Positions 9,405-19,849 of a stretch of 64,000 nt of DNA are shown here, in pieces (within the stretch, counting starts at the first letter, position 1; every line of letters begins with the position of its first letter). The position numbers and the translations under genes were made by a program. The notes under the pieces are model-generated. The model did not search any database. It was not told where the DNA came from and saw nothing but the letters and a program-made list of their open reading frames with translations. The stretch is from Cichorium intybus (lineage: Eukaryota > Streptophyta > Magnoliopsida > Asterales > Asteraceae), in assembly GCA_023525715.1 (NCBI GenBank), contig JAKNSD010000059.1:52607-116606 (forward strand). Reading direction: 5' to 3'.

Positions 9405-9761
9405 ATGTCTGCTTCATCCTCAGACCGACAAGGAAAACCTTGGCTCATGCCTGAAGACCTTAGAAAACTAGTTATACAGAAAGAAGAGGAGATTGAATCT
9501 CAAAACAAATCTATTAGGCAGCAAAAAAAACAGTTGGATGAAATGCAGGAAGAGGTTGTCAAAAAAATAAAATGGGTCAAAAAGACACAACAAGATATCA
9601 AACAAGCAAATATCTGGGTGCAAAAACAAAAGGAGGCTGTTGAACAGGGCGAGCTGGAGCTGCAAATTAAGGTCAAAGAAATGAAAAGGAAAAACAATTG
9701 GGTGCTTGCAGAGAAAAAAAAATATCCTCTTGATTTCCCAGATTTATGTGATAGTAATTAG
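9405..9761 (+). CDS. Coiled-coil protein 3 of the MP-W-W-W-YPxxFP family (118 aa)
   Basis: Single-exon gene, function unknown, the shortest of the three relatives. A short Ser-rich N-terminus leads to Met15-Pro16 (WLMPED), then a Lys/Glu/Gln-rich coiled coil with Trp57 (KWVKK), Trp71 (IWVQK) and Trp99 (NWVLA), ending Tyr107-Pro108...Phe111-Pro112 (YPLDFP). Offsets from Met15 are +42, +56, +84 and +92, identical to proteins 1 and 2, with little other identity. That combination of divergence in sequence and fixed spacing suggests constraint on length and register. It follows protein 2 in the same direction and looks like its tandem duplicate. No membrane segment or signal peptide. Confidence 0.75.
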   Translation: MSASSSDRQGKPWLMPEDLRKLVIQKEEEIESQNKSIRQQKKQLDEMQEEVVKKIKWVKKTQQDIKQANIWVQKQKEAVEQGELELQIKVKEMKRKNNWVLAEKKKYPLDFPDLCDSN

Positions 9762-9892
9762 ACCTATTGCGTATTTTTCTCATGTTTCTATTATCATGTA
9801 ACCTCTTGATTAGGATGTGCTTTTATGATATTTGTCTTTGTTTTTGTTTAATATCAGTACTAAATATTAATATTTACACTTTCTATATAAAC

Positions 9893-10592
9893 GTTACCGA
9901 CAACCTTCTTTAGACCTTCAAAATTAAATTTTTGGGACATCAAATAATTTGGTTAATCATGTATGTGAACACATCTACTGATACACTTCACGTTAAAAAA
10001 ATATTCAAGTAAATCGGAGTTCGTATGTAGAAACTACGACCGTTCAAAGTTGGACAAAATAAAAATAAACGTTACCGACAACCTTCTTTAGACCTTGAAA
10101 AGTAAATCTTTCGGACATCAAATAGTTTGGTTAATCATGTTTGTGAACACATCTACTAATACACTTCACGTTAAAAAAAGATTCAACTAAATCGGAGTTC
10201 GTATGGAGAAACTACGACCGTTCAAAGTTGGAAAAAAAAATTATTTTACCGACAACCTTGTTTAGACCGTCAAAAAATAAATATTTCCGACATCAAATAA
10301 TTTGGTTAATCATGTTTCTGAACACATCTAGTAATACACTTCTCGTTAAAAAAAATTCCAACAAAATCGGAGGTCGTATGAACAAACAACGATGGTTCAA
10401 AGTTGGACAAAAAATTAATAAACTTTACCGACAACCTTGTTTAGAGGTTCAAAACGAACACTTTCCGACATCAAAATTTTTTTTTAATCATGTTTGTGAA
10501 CACATCTACTGATACACTTCACGTTAAAAAAAACTTCAATTCAATCCGAGTTCGTATGAACAAATGACGGGTGTTCAAAGTTGGACAAAAAT
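9893..10592. repeat. Four tandem repeats of about 177 bp
   Basis: Copies start at 9893, 10071, about 10245 and about 10424 (spacings 178, 174, 179). Each contains GTTACCGACAACCTT or a variant, 'gacatcaaataatttggtta', 'aacacatctac', 'acacttcacgtt' and 'gttcaaagttgga'. Copies are clearly diverged. Monomer length is in the range of plant satellite DNA, but four copies beside the MULE genes fit subterminal repeats of the element equally well. Confidence 0.85.
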
Positions 10593-10621
10593 TATAACTA
10601 AACTCATGAACCACCAAGAAC

Positions 10622-10810
10622 ATGTGGGAGAATATGGAGGAAAACGCAGGGGAAGGGGAGGAAAACCCAGTTTTTGGAGAGCAAAACTCAGTTTTCCTTG
10701 AAGATGGCTTGAAGAGAGGAAAACCCAGTTTTCGGGAGGAAAACGCAGGGGAAATGAGGAAAACGCAGGCGCCCTCCATTGCCTGCGTTTTCCTTGGCTA
10801 TTTCGTGGAA
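10622..10810. repeat. GGAAAACGCAGG / GGAAAACCCAG repeat cluster with hairpin
   Basis: Several copies of GGAAAACGCAGG or GGAAAACCCAGTTTT in both orientations. At the right end 10757-10770 and 10781-10794 are a perfect 14-bp inverted repeat with a 10-base spacer. The same 11-mer CTGCGTTTTCC occurs in the 102-bp array at 8158-8463, linking this stretch to the MULE cassette. Confidence 0.75.
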
Positions 10811-10849
10811 AGACCCGATTTTTTGGCTATTTTGCGGAAAAACCCTTAA

Positions 10850-11734
10850 GGATTAGGCTATTTTAGTCATTTTCTCTTATTATAATTCCAAATCCTTCTA
10901 TATATTTCTAAGCTACCAAAACAGTTTACAATCCAAATATCCCTAAATTATTGAACACTACTAGCTCGATGACACCCTCCCTCCCATTACTCTCAACTTA
11001 TGAAAATATGAAATCGACCAACAACACTTTGATATTGGTGGTGGCGTATTATTCTGTCTTGATATCTCATGATGTGATTCTTGGATTTGGTTCAAGGTGA
11101 TCTATATAGTTTCTAGGTGGGGTTCATCTATCATCTATTCAAGAGTTATGATTTATATAGCTTCTATCGGGGCCACCTCTAGATCGAAAGGGACAGCCTA
11201 TATGCATAGTAGGTGGGTTGTTTATCGTTTAATTACTTCACTAAAACCTAGGGTTCGTGTGGGTCAAATGAGTTTAATTCTATTCCAAAATTGTATCGAA
11301 AGGTTATTCTATTGACACCACGACTGATTATGTTGATGTCTATATATACCTAACTTCGTTTTTGTGCATGCATCTTAATTGTAAATCAGATCTCAGTTTA
11401 GTTAAACATTACTTATTGATCCTTTATATTTTTATGCATGCATCTTAATTGCAACTTAATAATCAAAATTTTTTGAACTAAAAATCAATGGTTTTTTCCC
11501 TTTTTTTATAGATGGCCATTAAAATGTTTATTTAATGGTTAAAATGAATGTATAATAGAAAGTGTAAAGGTAAATAAAAAGTATAAAAAATTAATAAATA
11601 TTGTAAAAGTCGAACATAATGCATTCAAACCTCTCTTTTTCTCATATGCATCATCCAAAATTGGGAAGGTTGTCCTCTCCATTTGTTGGGGGCTTTGGCG
11701 GGGTTCTATTTATAAACAAAATATGTAATATTTT
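10850..11734. other. AT-rich intergenic DNA, nothing recognised
   Basis: No supported gene. There are short similar phrases (gcatgcatcttaattg at about 11367 and 11438). A possible remnant of non-coding transposon sequence. Confidence 0.5.
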
Positions 11735-12290
11735 TTAGGTTTAATTTAATAAAAAATTTTATATTTTCAAGTTCTTTTCTCTTTAAACCTAAAACTTTAT
11801 TTTTTTCAAAAAATACCTAAATTTTGAAGAAACTTTTTAATTTAGTCAATTTATCTGGTTTTACAGGTTATATATAATTTTTTTTCTTTAAGAAAAGACC
11901 CTAAATGCTCATTTTCAGAAAACTTTTTAATTTAACCATTTTACCTGGTCAAGAGTTTAATAACAAGTTAAACGATTTTTCAGAATTTTTTCACACAGAA
12001 AATGATTTTCTTCGTTTTTGTAATTGACATAACTTTCATATATGATGTCTAAATTCTACAAACTTTATATCCCTTGAAAGGTCGTAAGCAGTACTACAAC
12101 TTTGTTTTACTAACTTTTGTTTGAATATGTTCAAATATTTCGCTACAGTTCCTTAAACATAAACATAGACCCATTTAGATAAGTTTTTGCCATTTCAAAC
12201 CTTCATATCTCCTTGGTAACAAAATTTCTATTGGTAACTTTAAACTTTTTATGATTTAGAGAACCCATTCAATAGTTTTTAACCATTTAG
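11735..12290. repeat. Solo arm of the fold-back repeat family
   Basis: About 550 bp similar in direct orientation to 13160-13670 and in inverted orientation to 14390-14870. Shared blocks are 'ttttcaagtt', 'aaaagaccctaa', 'cagaaaactttttaat', 'cataactttcatata', 'gatgtctaaatt', 'actacaact' and 'catttagataa'. It lies directly left of a small MITE candidate. Non-coding. Confidence 0.75.
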
Positions 12291-12293
12291 AAA

Positions 12294-12593
12294 CTAAGGA
12301 CATCCGGTGTGGGCTCTCACAACTCTTACTTTTTCTCTGCCACGTCAGCGTCCAATCAACACCCTCACTACTCCCTTCACCATTGGAAATTGTTATCTCT
12401 CACTTCCCCTTGGTTTTGATACAATTATTTAAGCTTAGTGCACAAGCCACACTAACATGTTTCCTTTTACTCGCACGACGCCACAACCTTGCACGGACTC
12501 AAAAGTGCAAGATGCTCTCACTAGGGGGGGTGGTATTCACCTCATTTTTAGTGAGACTCACACAACGCCGCACCCCACTCCGGAAGGCCTAAG
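12294..12593. mobile_element. Candidate MITE with ~20-bp imperfect TIRs
   Basis: Left end CTAAGGACATCCGGTGTGGG; the right end reverse-complemented reads CTTAGGCCTTCCGGAGTGGG (16 of 20 match). The interior is more GC-rich than its surroundings. No convincing target-site duplication and no coding capacity, so the superfamily is open. Confidence 0.5.
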
Positions 12594-12704
12594 TATAATT
12601 GAAAGGTTATTTTAACCATTTATTAATTTTATTTGTTGTTCGAATATTTGATAACATTTCAACACAATAACTATATTTATATATTGAACTTTTATTATTT
12701 TGAA

Positions 12705-12840
12705 ATAATTGCACAAAAAACATCACGAACAATGGTGATGAAGATGAGAATCTAGTAGGCTTTTGTGATAAATCTAACATACACAAAAAACATCACGAAC
12801 AATGGTGATAAGGATGTGAAAACTTAGTGTGTTTTGTGCA
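12705..12840. repeat. Tandem duplication of about 70 bp
   Basis: The phrase 'aaaaaacatcacgaacaatg' followed by 'gtgat(g/a)a(a/g)gatg' occurs at about 12715 and again at about 12785. Non-coding. Confidence 0.8.
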
Positions 12841-13159
12841 AATAGTCCTATTATTTTTTTATTAGTAAACATAATTCATTAATTTTACGAAATAAAAATA
12901 ATTTAAATTTTATAGAAAATTAAATAAATAAATAACTTATGTGGAAACAATCAAAATGACAAAAAAGAAGAAGAAAGAAACGATTGAACCTCATTTATTT
13001 TTAATATTTTTTACTTTTTACTTTTTACTTTTATAAAAACGTCAATGCCAAGTACGTTTTCTTTCTTCTTCATTTTCGAAGTATGCCTTATGCTTAAAAA
13101 TGACAAATTAGATTAAGTTTTTAATATAAAAAATTAAAACAAAGATAACTTAGTTAATT

Positions 13160-14870
13160 TAAAGGGTTTATTTTATAAAAAACTCTATATTTTCAAGTTT
13201 TTTTTCTATTTAAACCTAAAACTTTACTCTTTTTTTTTTTCAAAAAAGACCTAAATTATGGAGAAAGTTTTTAATTTAGCTGTTTAACCGGTTTTGCAGA
13301 TTATGTATATATATTTTTTCACAAAAGACCCTAATTTCTTCTTCTTTTTTCCCGAAAAGACCCTAAAGTTTCTTTTTCAGAAAACTTTTTAATGTAGCCA
13401 TTTATTCGGTTAGGGGTTTATCCGCAAGTTAAACGATTTTACGGAGATTTTTCACAAAGAAAATGATTTTTTTTTCGTTTTTGTAATTTGCATAACTTTC
13501 ATATACGATGTCTAAATTGTACCAACTTTATATATTTGGAAAGATCGTAAATAATACTACAACTTAGTTTTACTGACTTTTGTTTGAATATGCTCGGATC
13601 TTTCACTATAGTCCCTTAAACATGAGAATAAACTCATTTAGATAAAAAATTTTTTGCCATTTTCGAATACTATAGCTTTCACAATAATGATTTTTTTTCC
13701 GAATTCTTTTATAGATTTTGAGATATATAATTGTATACATATCCGTTTCACATGATTCTTTTTCATATGTAATCTTTGAAATAGAGACTACAACTTTAAT
13801 TTAGAAAGTTTCTTTTTAATAGCTTCAGATCTTGACTTATTTAACTCCAAACATGATCTCTTGATAACACTTATTATCCATCAACATTACATGAATTTTT
13901 ATTCTAATTTTACAAGCTTATAGTTTTTTATATGAACTCTAATTCTGTTGATTCTTTTTGATCTTTTTTCACAAATATGTCTACTACAAACGCTTGGGCA
14001 CGTTGACAATAATGTTGATGGAAAATAAATGCTATTAAGAGACCATGTTTGGAGATGAATATGTCAAGATCTGAAGCCATTAAGAAAAAACTTTCTAAAT
14101 AAAAGTTGGATTTATTTCAAATAGTAAATAGGAAAAAGAATCAAGTGAAATAGATGTGTGTAGCAAGAGATATGCTAATTTGAAAATGGGTATTCATACA
14201 CATGAAAAATTGAAGTATTGCGAGATCCAATGTTTATAGCTATATATCTCCAAACCTATGAGGAATTGATAATAAGTCATCATAATGAAAATTATACTAT
14301 TTGAAGTAATAAAAACCTAAGAAAAAGTTTTAGATCAATTAGATTTGTAATGAAAAAGATATGAAGGTTTGAAGATGGCAAAAAGATTATCTAAATATAT
14401 TTATGCTCATGTTAAGGGACTGTAGCGACAAATCTAAACATATTCAAATAAAAGTCAATAAAACAAACTTGTAGTATTACTTACGACCTTTACGGGGATA
14501 TAAAGTTGATAAAATTTGGACATCATATATGAAAGTTATGTCAATTACAAAAACAAAGAAAAATCATTTTCTTTGTGAGTCTTTGAAAAATCGTTTTAAC
14601 TTGCGGATAAACCCCTGACCGGTAAAGGGGTTACATTAAAAAGTTGTTTGAAAAAAATTAGGGCATTTTCGGAAAAAAGAATAGAAATTAGGGTCTTTTC
14701 TGAAAAAAAAAATTTATATATATATAACCTGCAAAATCGTGTAAGTGGCTAAATTAAAAAGTTTCTCCAAAATTTATGTATTTTTTGAGAAAAAAAAAAC
14801 TTTTAAGTTTAAATAAAAAAACTTGAAAATATAGAGAGTTTTTTATGAAATAAATCATAATTTAAACAAC
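13160..14870. mobile_element. 1.7-kb fold-back (long-TIR) element
   Basis: The two halves are an imperfect palindrome. 13160-13670 matches the reverse complement of 14390-14870, and the inner parts also pair: 13790-13890 with 14030-14110 (gatctcttgataac against ctattaagagacc, cagatcttgac against gtcaagatctg). Outer ends carry 'ataaaaaactct' and its inverse. No coding capacity. Structure fits a fold-back or long-TIR non-autonomous DNA transposon; no target-site duplication could be fixed. Confidence 0.7.
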
Positions 14871-14989
14871 AAACTTTTAAAATAGTTTTTTTACAACAGC
14901 TGGTTAGTGTTTATGATTTCACTGCACGAATCATTCTTCTCGAATTTATAGTCCTTGTGAAAGCAATCAATAGCTTGCCAAATTTTCAT

Positions 14990-15670
14990 TTTGATATTTG
15001 ATATGGGTTCTTTGATGGTGAAAAAATAGTGCATGGTCATGAGATGGACTTTTGGCATGGTATTTTGATTGGCTCCATTCCTTTAGCTCGAAAGTTCCCT
15101 AGAATGCATTGGAGAACACAAGAAACGGTATGGTTTCTTACTATTTTCTTTGGTTAGATATGTTTTGGATAGTAATTTTATTATCATGAGGTGGAGGATG
15201 GGAATGAAGAACTGACCACTCGGGCTAATTTGTATAGAAGATGTATTGAGTTGAACAAATTTTTATATGTATTTTGTAAGGTGAAGGTTGAGGCTCAAGA
15301 GGATCCTTTTGCTTTGTGCGTTTTTGCCAAAGAGTATGGGATGAAGATTTTAATTTACTGGGGAAACTTGGTTTTAGTTCGATGAATTCTACATCTTTAC
15401 TTGATATTGTGAATCTTTTTAACCTACTGGCTTCTAGAATGGTTTTGACGTAATGGTGCATACGTCTCTACGGTATGGTGTTACTAGAGTAGTTTAATAT
15501 TCAAAGAAAAGCGGTTAATGAAAGAATTCATTATTAGTGCTATTATGGCTACAACGTATTCTTTGTTGAAATCTAGATGCAAAAAATTATAATGTTTTTT
15601 GGCCTTAAAAAACCCTCAACTAATTGCTTGTATTTTGTAATGTTTGCTAGCTCCTTGCCAAAGTTGTTTA
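14990..15670 (+). pseudogene. LINE (non-LTR) 3' fragment: RT C-terminal region and zf-RVT
   Basis: Decayed coding traces on the plus strand. MDFWHGILIGSIPLARKFPRMHW (about 15041-15110; shown by FWHGILIG and FPRMHW) is the 'fWhd.W.G..pL...FPRL' block after the reverse transcriptase. About 15200-15365 reads LTTRANLYRRCIEL...VFCKVK...FALCVFA, the zf-RVT segment with part of its cysteines. Frames are broken. The tail 'tgtttgctagctccttgcc...' to about 15675 looks like a LINE 3' end. Confidence 0.6.
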
Positions 15671-15686
15671 AATGAAGTGTCGTGCT

Positions 15687-15767
15687 ATTAATACCCCCAT
15701 TTCATTTTATACCCCCCTGATTTGACTATCAAATTTGTTTTATCCTTATTTTGTCTTTTGTTGTCTT

Positions 15768-15803
<36 letters not shown>

Positions 15804-16672
15804 ATTTTATAAAATTATAACCGTTCGTATTTATTGATAATCCAATGTTTTCTTTTTTGTCGTTCGAATTTATTCAATCGTTTATAAACTAATTGGTTGT
15901 ACGTATAATTTATTATTTATAAAATCTTTCGGGTTTATATCGTTTGTAGGTAATCGAAATTCACGTTATTATTAGTCGGAAATCGTCATTTTTGATCCGT
16001 CGACCCAGTTGTACACCATATCTGTTTGTCTAGGATTGTGCGTGCTCAGCACATTCTGCTGAATAGAAAACATTGTATAATGCTCGACTAAATATTTATG
16101 TTCGTTATCCATATAACGCGCCGTGCAATTGTAATATTGGACCAAACTTTGCATTGATAGTATTATTTATATTGTTATTTTTTATACATTCGTTCAATCA
16201 TTTTGATATAAGTTGACATAATTTTATAAAATAATAAACGCCGTTCGTTGTGTCGTAATTACTTTAAAAAAATTATTGTTTTATTGTTACTAAAACGTAA
16301 AAATTATAAAAGCTAAAATCATTAATTCGACATTTGGTCAAATTTGACATAACCGTTTTGATATAATTTGACATAATTTTATAAAATTATAAACGTTATT
16401 CGTTGTGTCGTAATTACTTAAAAAACTATTGTTTATTGTTATTAAAACGTAAAACTTATAAAAGTTAAATTCATTATTATTGTTTTTCTAATAATAATAA
16501 TAATAATAAAAATAATAAATCAAAATATATTAATAAAAGAAAAGAAAATGAAAAAGAAAATGACAACAAACAAACAAAATAGACAAAAAAAAAAAAACAA
16601 AAAAAAAACAACAAAAAAACAAAAAATCAAATCAGAAGGGGTGTAACTAAACTATAAGGGGTATATATAGAA
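15687..16672. mobile_element. Non-autonomous TIR element carrying repeats and a coding-like fragment
   Basis: The ends are inverted: left 'taatacccccatttcatttt...ctgatttga'; the right end reverse-complemented reads 'tatataccccttatagttta...ctgatttga', about 38 bp with mismatches. Inside, a ~125-bp block (atttgacataattttataaa...cgttgtgtcgtaattac...) is present twice in tandem, at about 16201 and 16353. A 60-codon minus-strand frame at 15972-16154 has a more coding-like composition than its surroundings and may be a captured exon; not identified. Confidence 0.5.
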
Positions 16673-17427
16673 TTACCCTTGTATTGTGTAATGACATGCT
16701 ATATCCACATCTCAATATCGTATTTCATTTAACTCCTTAGTCAATTTTTAAAATTGTAAAATTTTATCGAATTTGACTATTTAATCTATTTTGTCATATA
16801 TCCAGAATAAAACTAACTGAAAATTCTATCATATTTTATATTAAAACTACACGGTTGATCAATATCAAATGTGCCGTATGTTTATAAAACGATGAATTAT
16901 GTGAGTAATCTTTATAAAATATTTTATATAGATGACGCCAAATATTTTATTGTCAAAAATAGATTTTTGCAAAAACTTTTACATTGAAGATGATATCAAA
17001 GATAAATTATTTTAAATGAAGTTGCCGGAAGTCCTACGTGCCAAATAATAAACTATAGAAACTGTTCGACTAGTGTAGATCCTATAGAAATTATTTCATG
17101 GTATGGTGTTACTAAGTTAATGACCAACTACACAACATTCAAAGTTTTGTACACCCTTGTCAAAACACATGATAAATTCCAAATCTCTTTACACATCTAA
17201 ATCCCACGAAAACGATCTTACAATCGGCATCATTCATTATTGCGCATTCATTATTGTAGCTTTAGCCTTTTGAGACTACAAAATAAAAACGTGACTAAAA
17301 AAACAAAGTTTTCTAAAACCGTTAATGAAACACACCCCATTTTAGATTATCGATCAAAATTTTATTCTAGATCAAGAAATGATCACATCTATTAAAAGAA
17401 AGATGGTTTAAATTACAAAAGTCTTGT
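16673..17427. other. AT-rich intergenic DNA downstream of the GRAS gene
   Basis: No gene or repeat structure recognised. Would include the 3' UTR and terminator of the GRAS gene at its right end. Confidence 0.5.
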
Positions 17428-18855
17428 TCATTTCCAAGCACAAGAAACAACCAAATCTCTATCCATCCATCCAAGATACAAAGCTCCATCCCTTTCTTCA
17501 AGCCTATATCTCTCACTATATTTCTTTAACAATGTCTTAATTGTCCCATTAACCAAAGAACTTAACGGGTACGGGTTAAACCCGGCCATCCTAAACCTCA
17601 ACTTCCATTTCCCAAGTAGCTCATGCCTTTCCACCCTCTCATTCCCTTCACATGCAATTATATTCACCACATCTTTTGCTAGACAATGTTGCTCAACATT
17701 TATCCTCTCTTTATGCTCTCTTGGTAAACTCACATCCATCGATTCAAACATCGCGTTATAGTAATCGAGAGCCTCGAGAAACCGAGGGTAAAATGGGGAA
17801 GTATTCGTGTTCGATTCTTGCTCAACTAGGGTTACAACTTTCGGTTTTAAACTCTTCACGACCCGTAATATCCGGTCCCGGTGATTTTCAATGCTCACAC
17901 TTTCATCCGCCATGTTATGCAAAACAAACGCGAAGTTAACTGCTAAAGCCTCCCCAGGCCGGAGTCGGAAATGACCAACCCCGGCTTTGGAAACAGAAAC
18001 CGGAACGGAATTGAACTCGAACGGGACGTTGAAAGAACTCGCGAGTTTACACAGTCGTTTGCCGACGTTCACCGACATGGAGTTGGTGAACGCGGTTATA
18101 CGGATACAGGGCGGCCCACCCCGTCGGGCCGCGAACGCCTGTATCAACGGAACCCATTGACTTCCTTGACCGATCTGGAAGTCAATAATGTGGACTTTTT
18201 TTTCGTTTTTTGTGGCCTCGGCAATTGCACCATTTGCTGACATGTAACCGAATTTGAAATACGGGCAAATTTCGTGCAACATGTTGGTGTATGATAAAAG
18301 GTTGTGGGCCCCAGGGTCTTTGCAAATTGAGGTTTTGTGAGCCGAGAGGCGGGCCACGAGCCCTTCCAACATGTAAGCTCCGAGCCGTTGAATCGGTTCT
18401 CCGGCGACTGACACCATCTGCCGGAGCTCCGATATCAAAATTCCGGCGGTTGAGAAATCGTTGTTTGAAATTGCATCTGCACAGGCAATTAGAACTTGTT
18501 TCAGGTCACGTTTTGGGACACCCTCCACCATTTCTTTCCAGATTTTCATGTCTGGAAGCTCCATTCCACCATTGCCGACCAAATCCTCGTACAGATCTGA
18601 AAGCATTACGGTCTCTAATTGCTTCAATTTATGCTTAAAGTCATCCATGTCGTTAGTTACTGAAGAATCAGACACCGGAAAATGGGAATTGTACATGGTG
18701 CTGCAACTGCCATTGCTGGAGGAAGAATCGAGGGTGGAATATGGCTCTGGTTTGATGAACAGATTGCTTCCATGGCTGATGTTATCTAATGTTTGAAACT
18801 GGGGTTTATAAACCTGGAATTCTTGCATTGATGGGTAGTACCACGTATCAGACAT
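17428..18855 (-). CDS. GRAS transcription regulator, PAT1 branch (SCL13/SCL21/PAT1-like), 475 aa
   Basis: Nuclear or cytoplasmic GRAS-domain regulator; PAT1-branch members act in phytochrome light signalling and stress responses. Intron-free coding region, typical for GRAS. Order: variable N-terminus (1-70); branch-specific DDFKHKLKQLETVM (71-84) and VPKRDLKQVLIACADAI (113-129), entering leucine heptad I; EPIQRLGAYMLEGLVARL (153-170); VHIID at 221-225 in VHIIDFQIGQGSQW; LHRII about 265-315 (RPGEALAVNFAFVLHNM); PFYRE-type PFYPRF at 354-359; SAW region to the C-terminal CAWK. Compared with PAT1-branch relatives, a segment of roughly a dozen residues with the conserved ARGGGL after IRITG is missing (here IRITAFTNSMSVNVGKRL, 251-268). 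The ATG at 18855 is preferred: the upstream in-frame start is GTG, overlapping a splice acceptor. Confidence 0.93.
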   Translation of the reverse strand: MSDTWYYPSMQEFQVYKPQFQTLDNISHGSNLFIKPEPYSTLDSSSSNGSCSTMYNSHFPVSDSSVTNDMDDFKHKLKQLETVMLSDLYEDLVGNGGMELPDMKIWKEMVEGVPKRDLKQVLIACADAISNNDFSTAGILISELRQMVSVAGEPIQRLGAYMLEGLVARLSAHKTSICKDPGAHNLLSYTNMLHEICPYFKFGYMSANGAIAEATKNEKKVHIIDFQIGQGSQWVPLIQAFAARRGGPPCIRITAFTNSMSVNVGKRLCKLASSFNVPFEFNSVPVSVSKAGVGHFRLRPGEALAVNFAFVLHNMADESVSIENHRDRILRVVKSLKPKVVTLVEQESNTNTSPFYPRFLEALDYYNAMFESMDVSLPREHKERINVEQHCLAKDVVNIIACEGNERVERHELLGKWKLRFRMAGFNPYPLSSLVNGTIKTLLKKYSERYRLEERDGALYLGWMDRDLVVSCAWK

Positions 18856-18943
18856 GGCCGATTTTTTTGTTTTGTTTTTGGGGATGCTTGTGTAGACGAA
18901 CAGGGCACAACGGTCAATTGCAGAAAATTTCAGCGTCAACGAT

Positions 18944-19743
18944 CTGCACAACAGAAGGAAGCTTCATGAGAAGAAAACAATTTAGAAGTCATGGTCAAGA
19001 AACTAGAAAATATGAATTTGGTCCGTGCTCTCCTATCGATTTTATGGAAAAAATTTCCCTGAAAAAGCGAGTCTAATTTGTAAACTCTTACAGTTTAAAA
19101 GAAAATAAAAATAAAACTAATAAGCATAAATCTGCTCTGAAATCCAGGATTAAAAAATTGATAAATAGCCCAAGATTCAATAAATGATGGCTGAAGAGTC
19201 CATTAATTGAGGTATCTAAAAGAAGCCATCTAAAAATTTCCATCTTTTTGGGAATTTTTCCCCAGGTCGAATTCGGGTTTTGATAACCTTACTATTTTAG
19301 GTCATTTTTACTTCCGGGTACATTAAATTTCACGAAAATTGAGTAAATTTTAAGAATTTTTTGCCTTTAAACAAGAACCCATCTCAAAATTTGGATCTTT
19401 CTTGAGAAATACCAAATTCGATTTGGATCTCAAAAAGGCTCACCGTTTTCATAAAATTGTTACTCGATCACAGCAACCAAGTTCATCAATATGGCTGAAG
19501 ATCCTCTCAATTTTCAGAGAAATTGAGTAATGCCTTTTCACAAGAAACCATCTGAAATTTTTCAATCTGCCTTACTAAGTTTCCCCCAATTCGAATTGGG
19601 TATGAAGCACTCACCATCATCATCATCCATCTTTGCTCTCACACAACCTCCCTAACCAATAAAACCCTAACCCTGGAAAATCCAGTGCAACAAATTCTAT
19701 GTACAGGAAAAATTCAGCTACTTTCCCCGCAGATAAAAGAACA

Positions 19744-19800
<57 letters not shown>

Positions 19801-19814
19801 ACACACACACACAT

Positions 19815-19849
<35 letters not shown>

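Noticed and set aside
10622..10849. 75-codon frame MWENMEENAGEGEE...
   Set aside because: It is a translation of the GGAAAACGCAGG repeat cluster, not a gene.
15776..15800. ATT/TTA microsatellite as element boundary
   Set aside because: It is internal to the TIR element at 15687-16672 and shows no end structure.
17652..18796. Plus-strand frames opposite the GRAS gene
   Set aside because: Antisense shadows of the minus-strand GRAS coding region.
18856..18951. N-terminal extension of the GRAS protein (MCRSLTLKF...)
   Set aside because: It starts at GTG within a splice acceptor; the ATG at 18855 has a good context and gives a normal PAT1-branch N-terminus.
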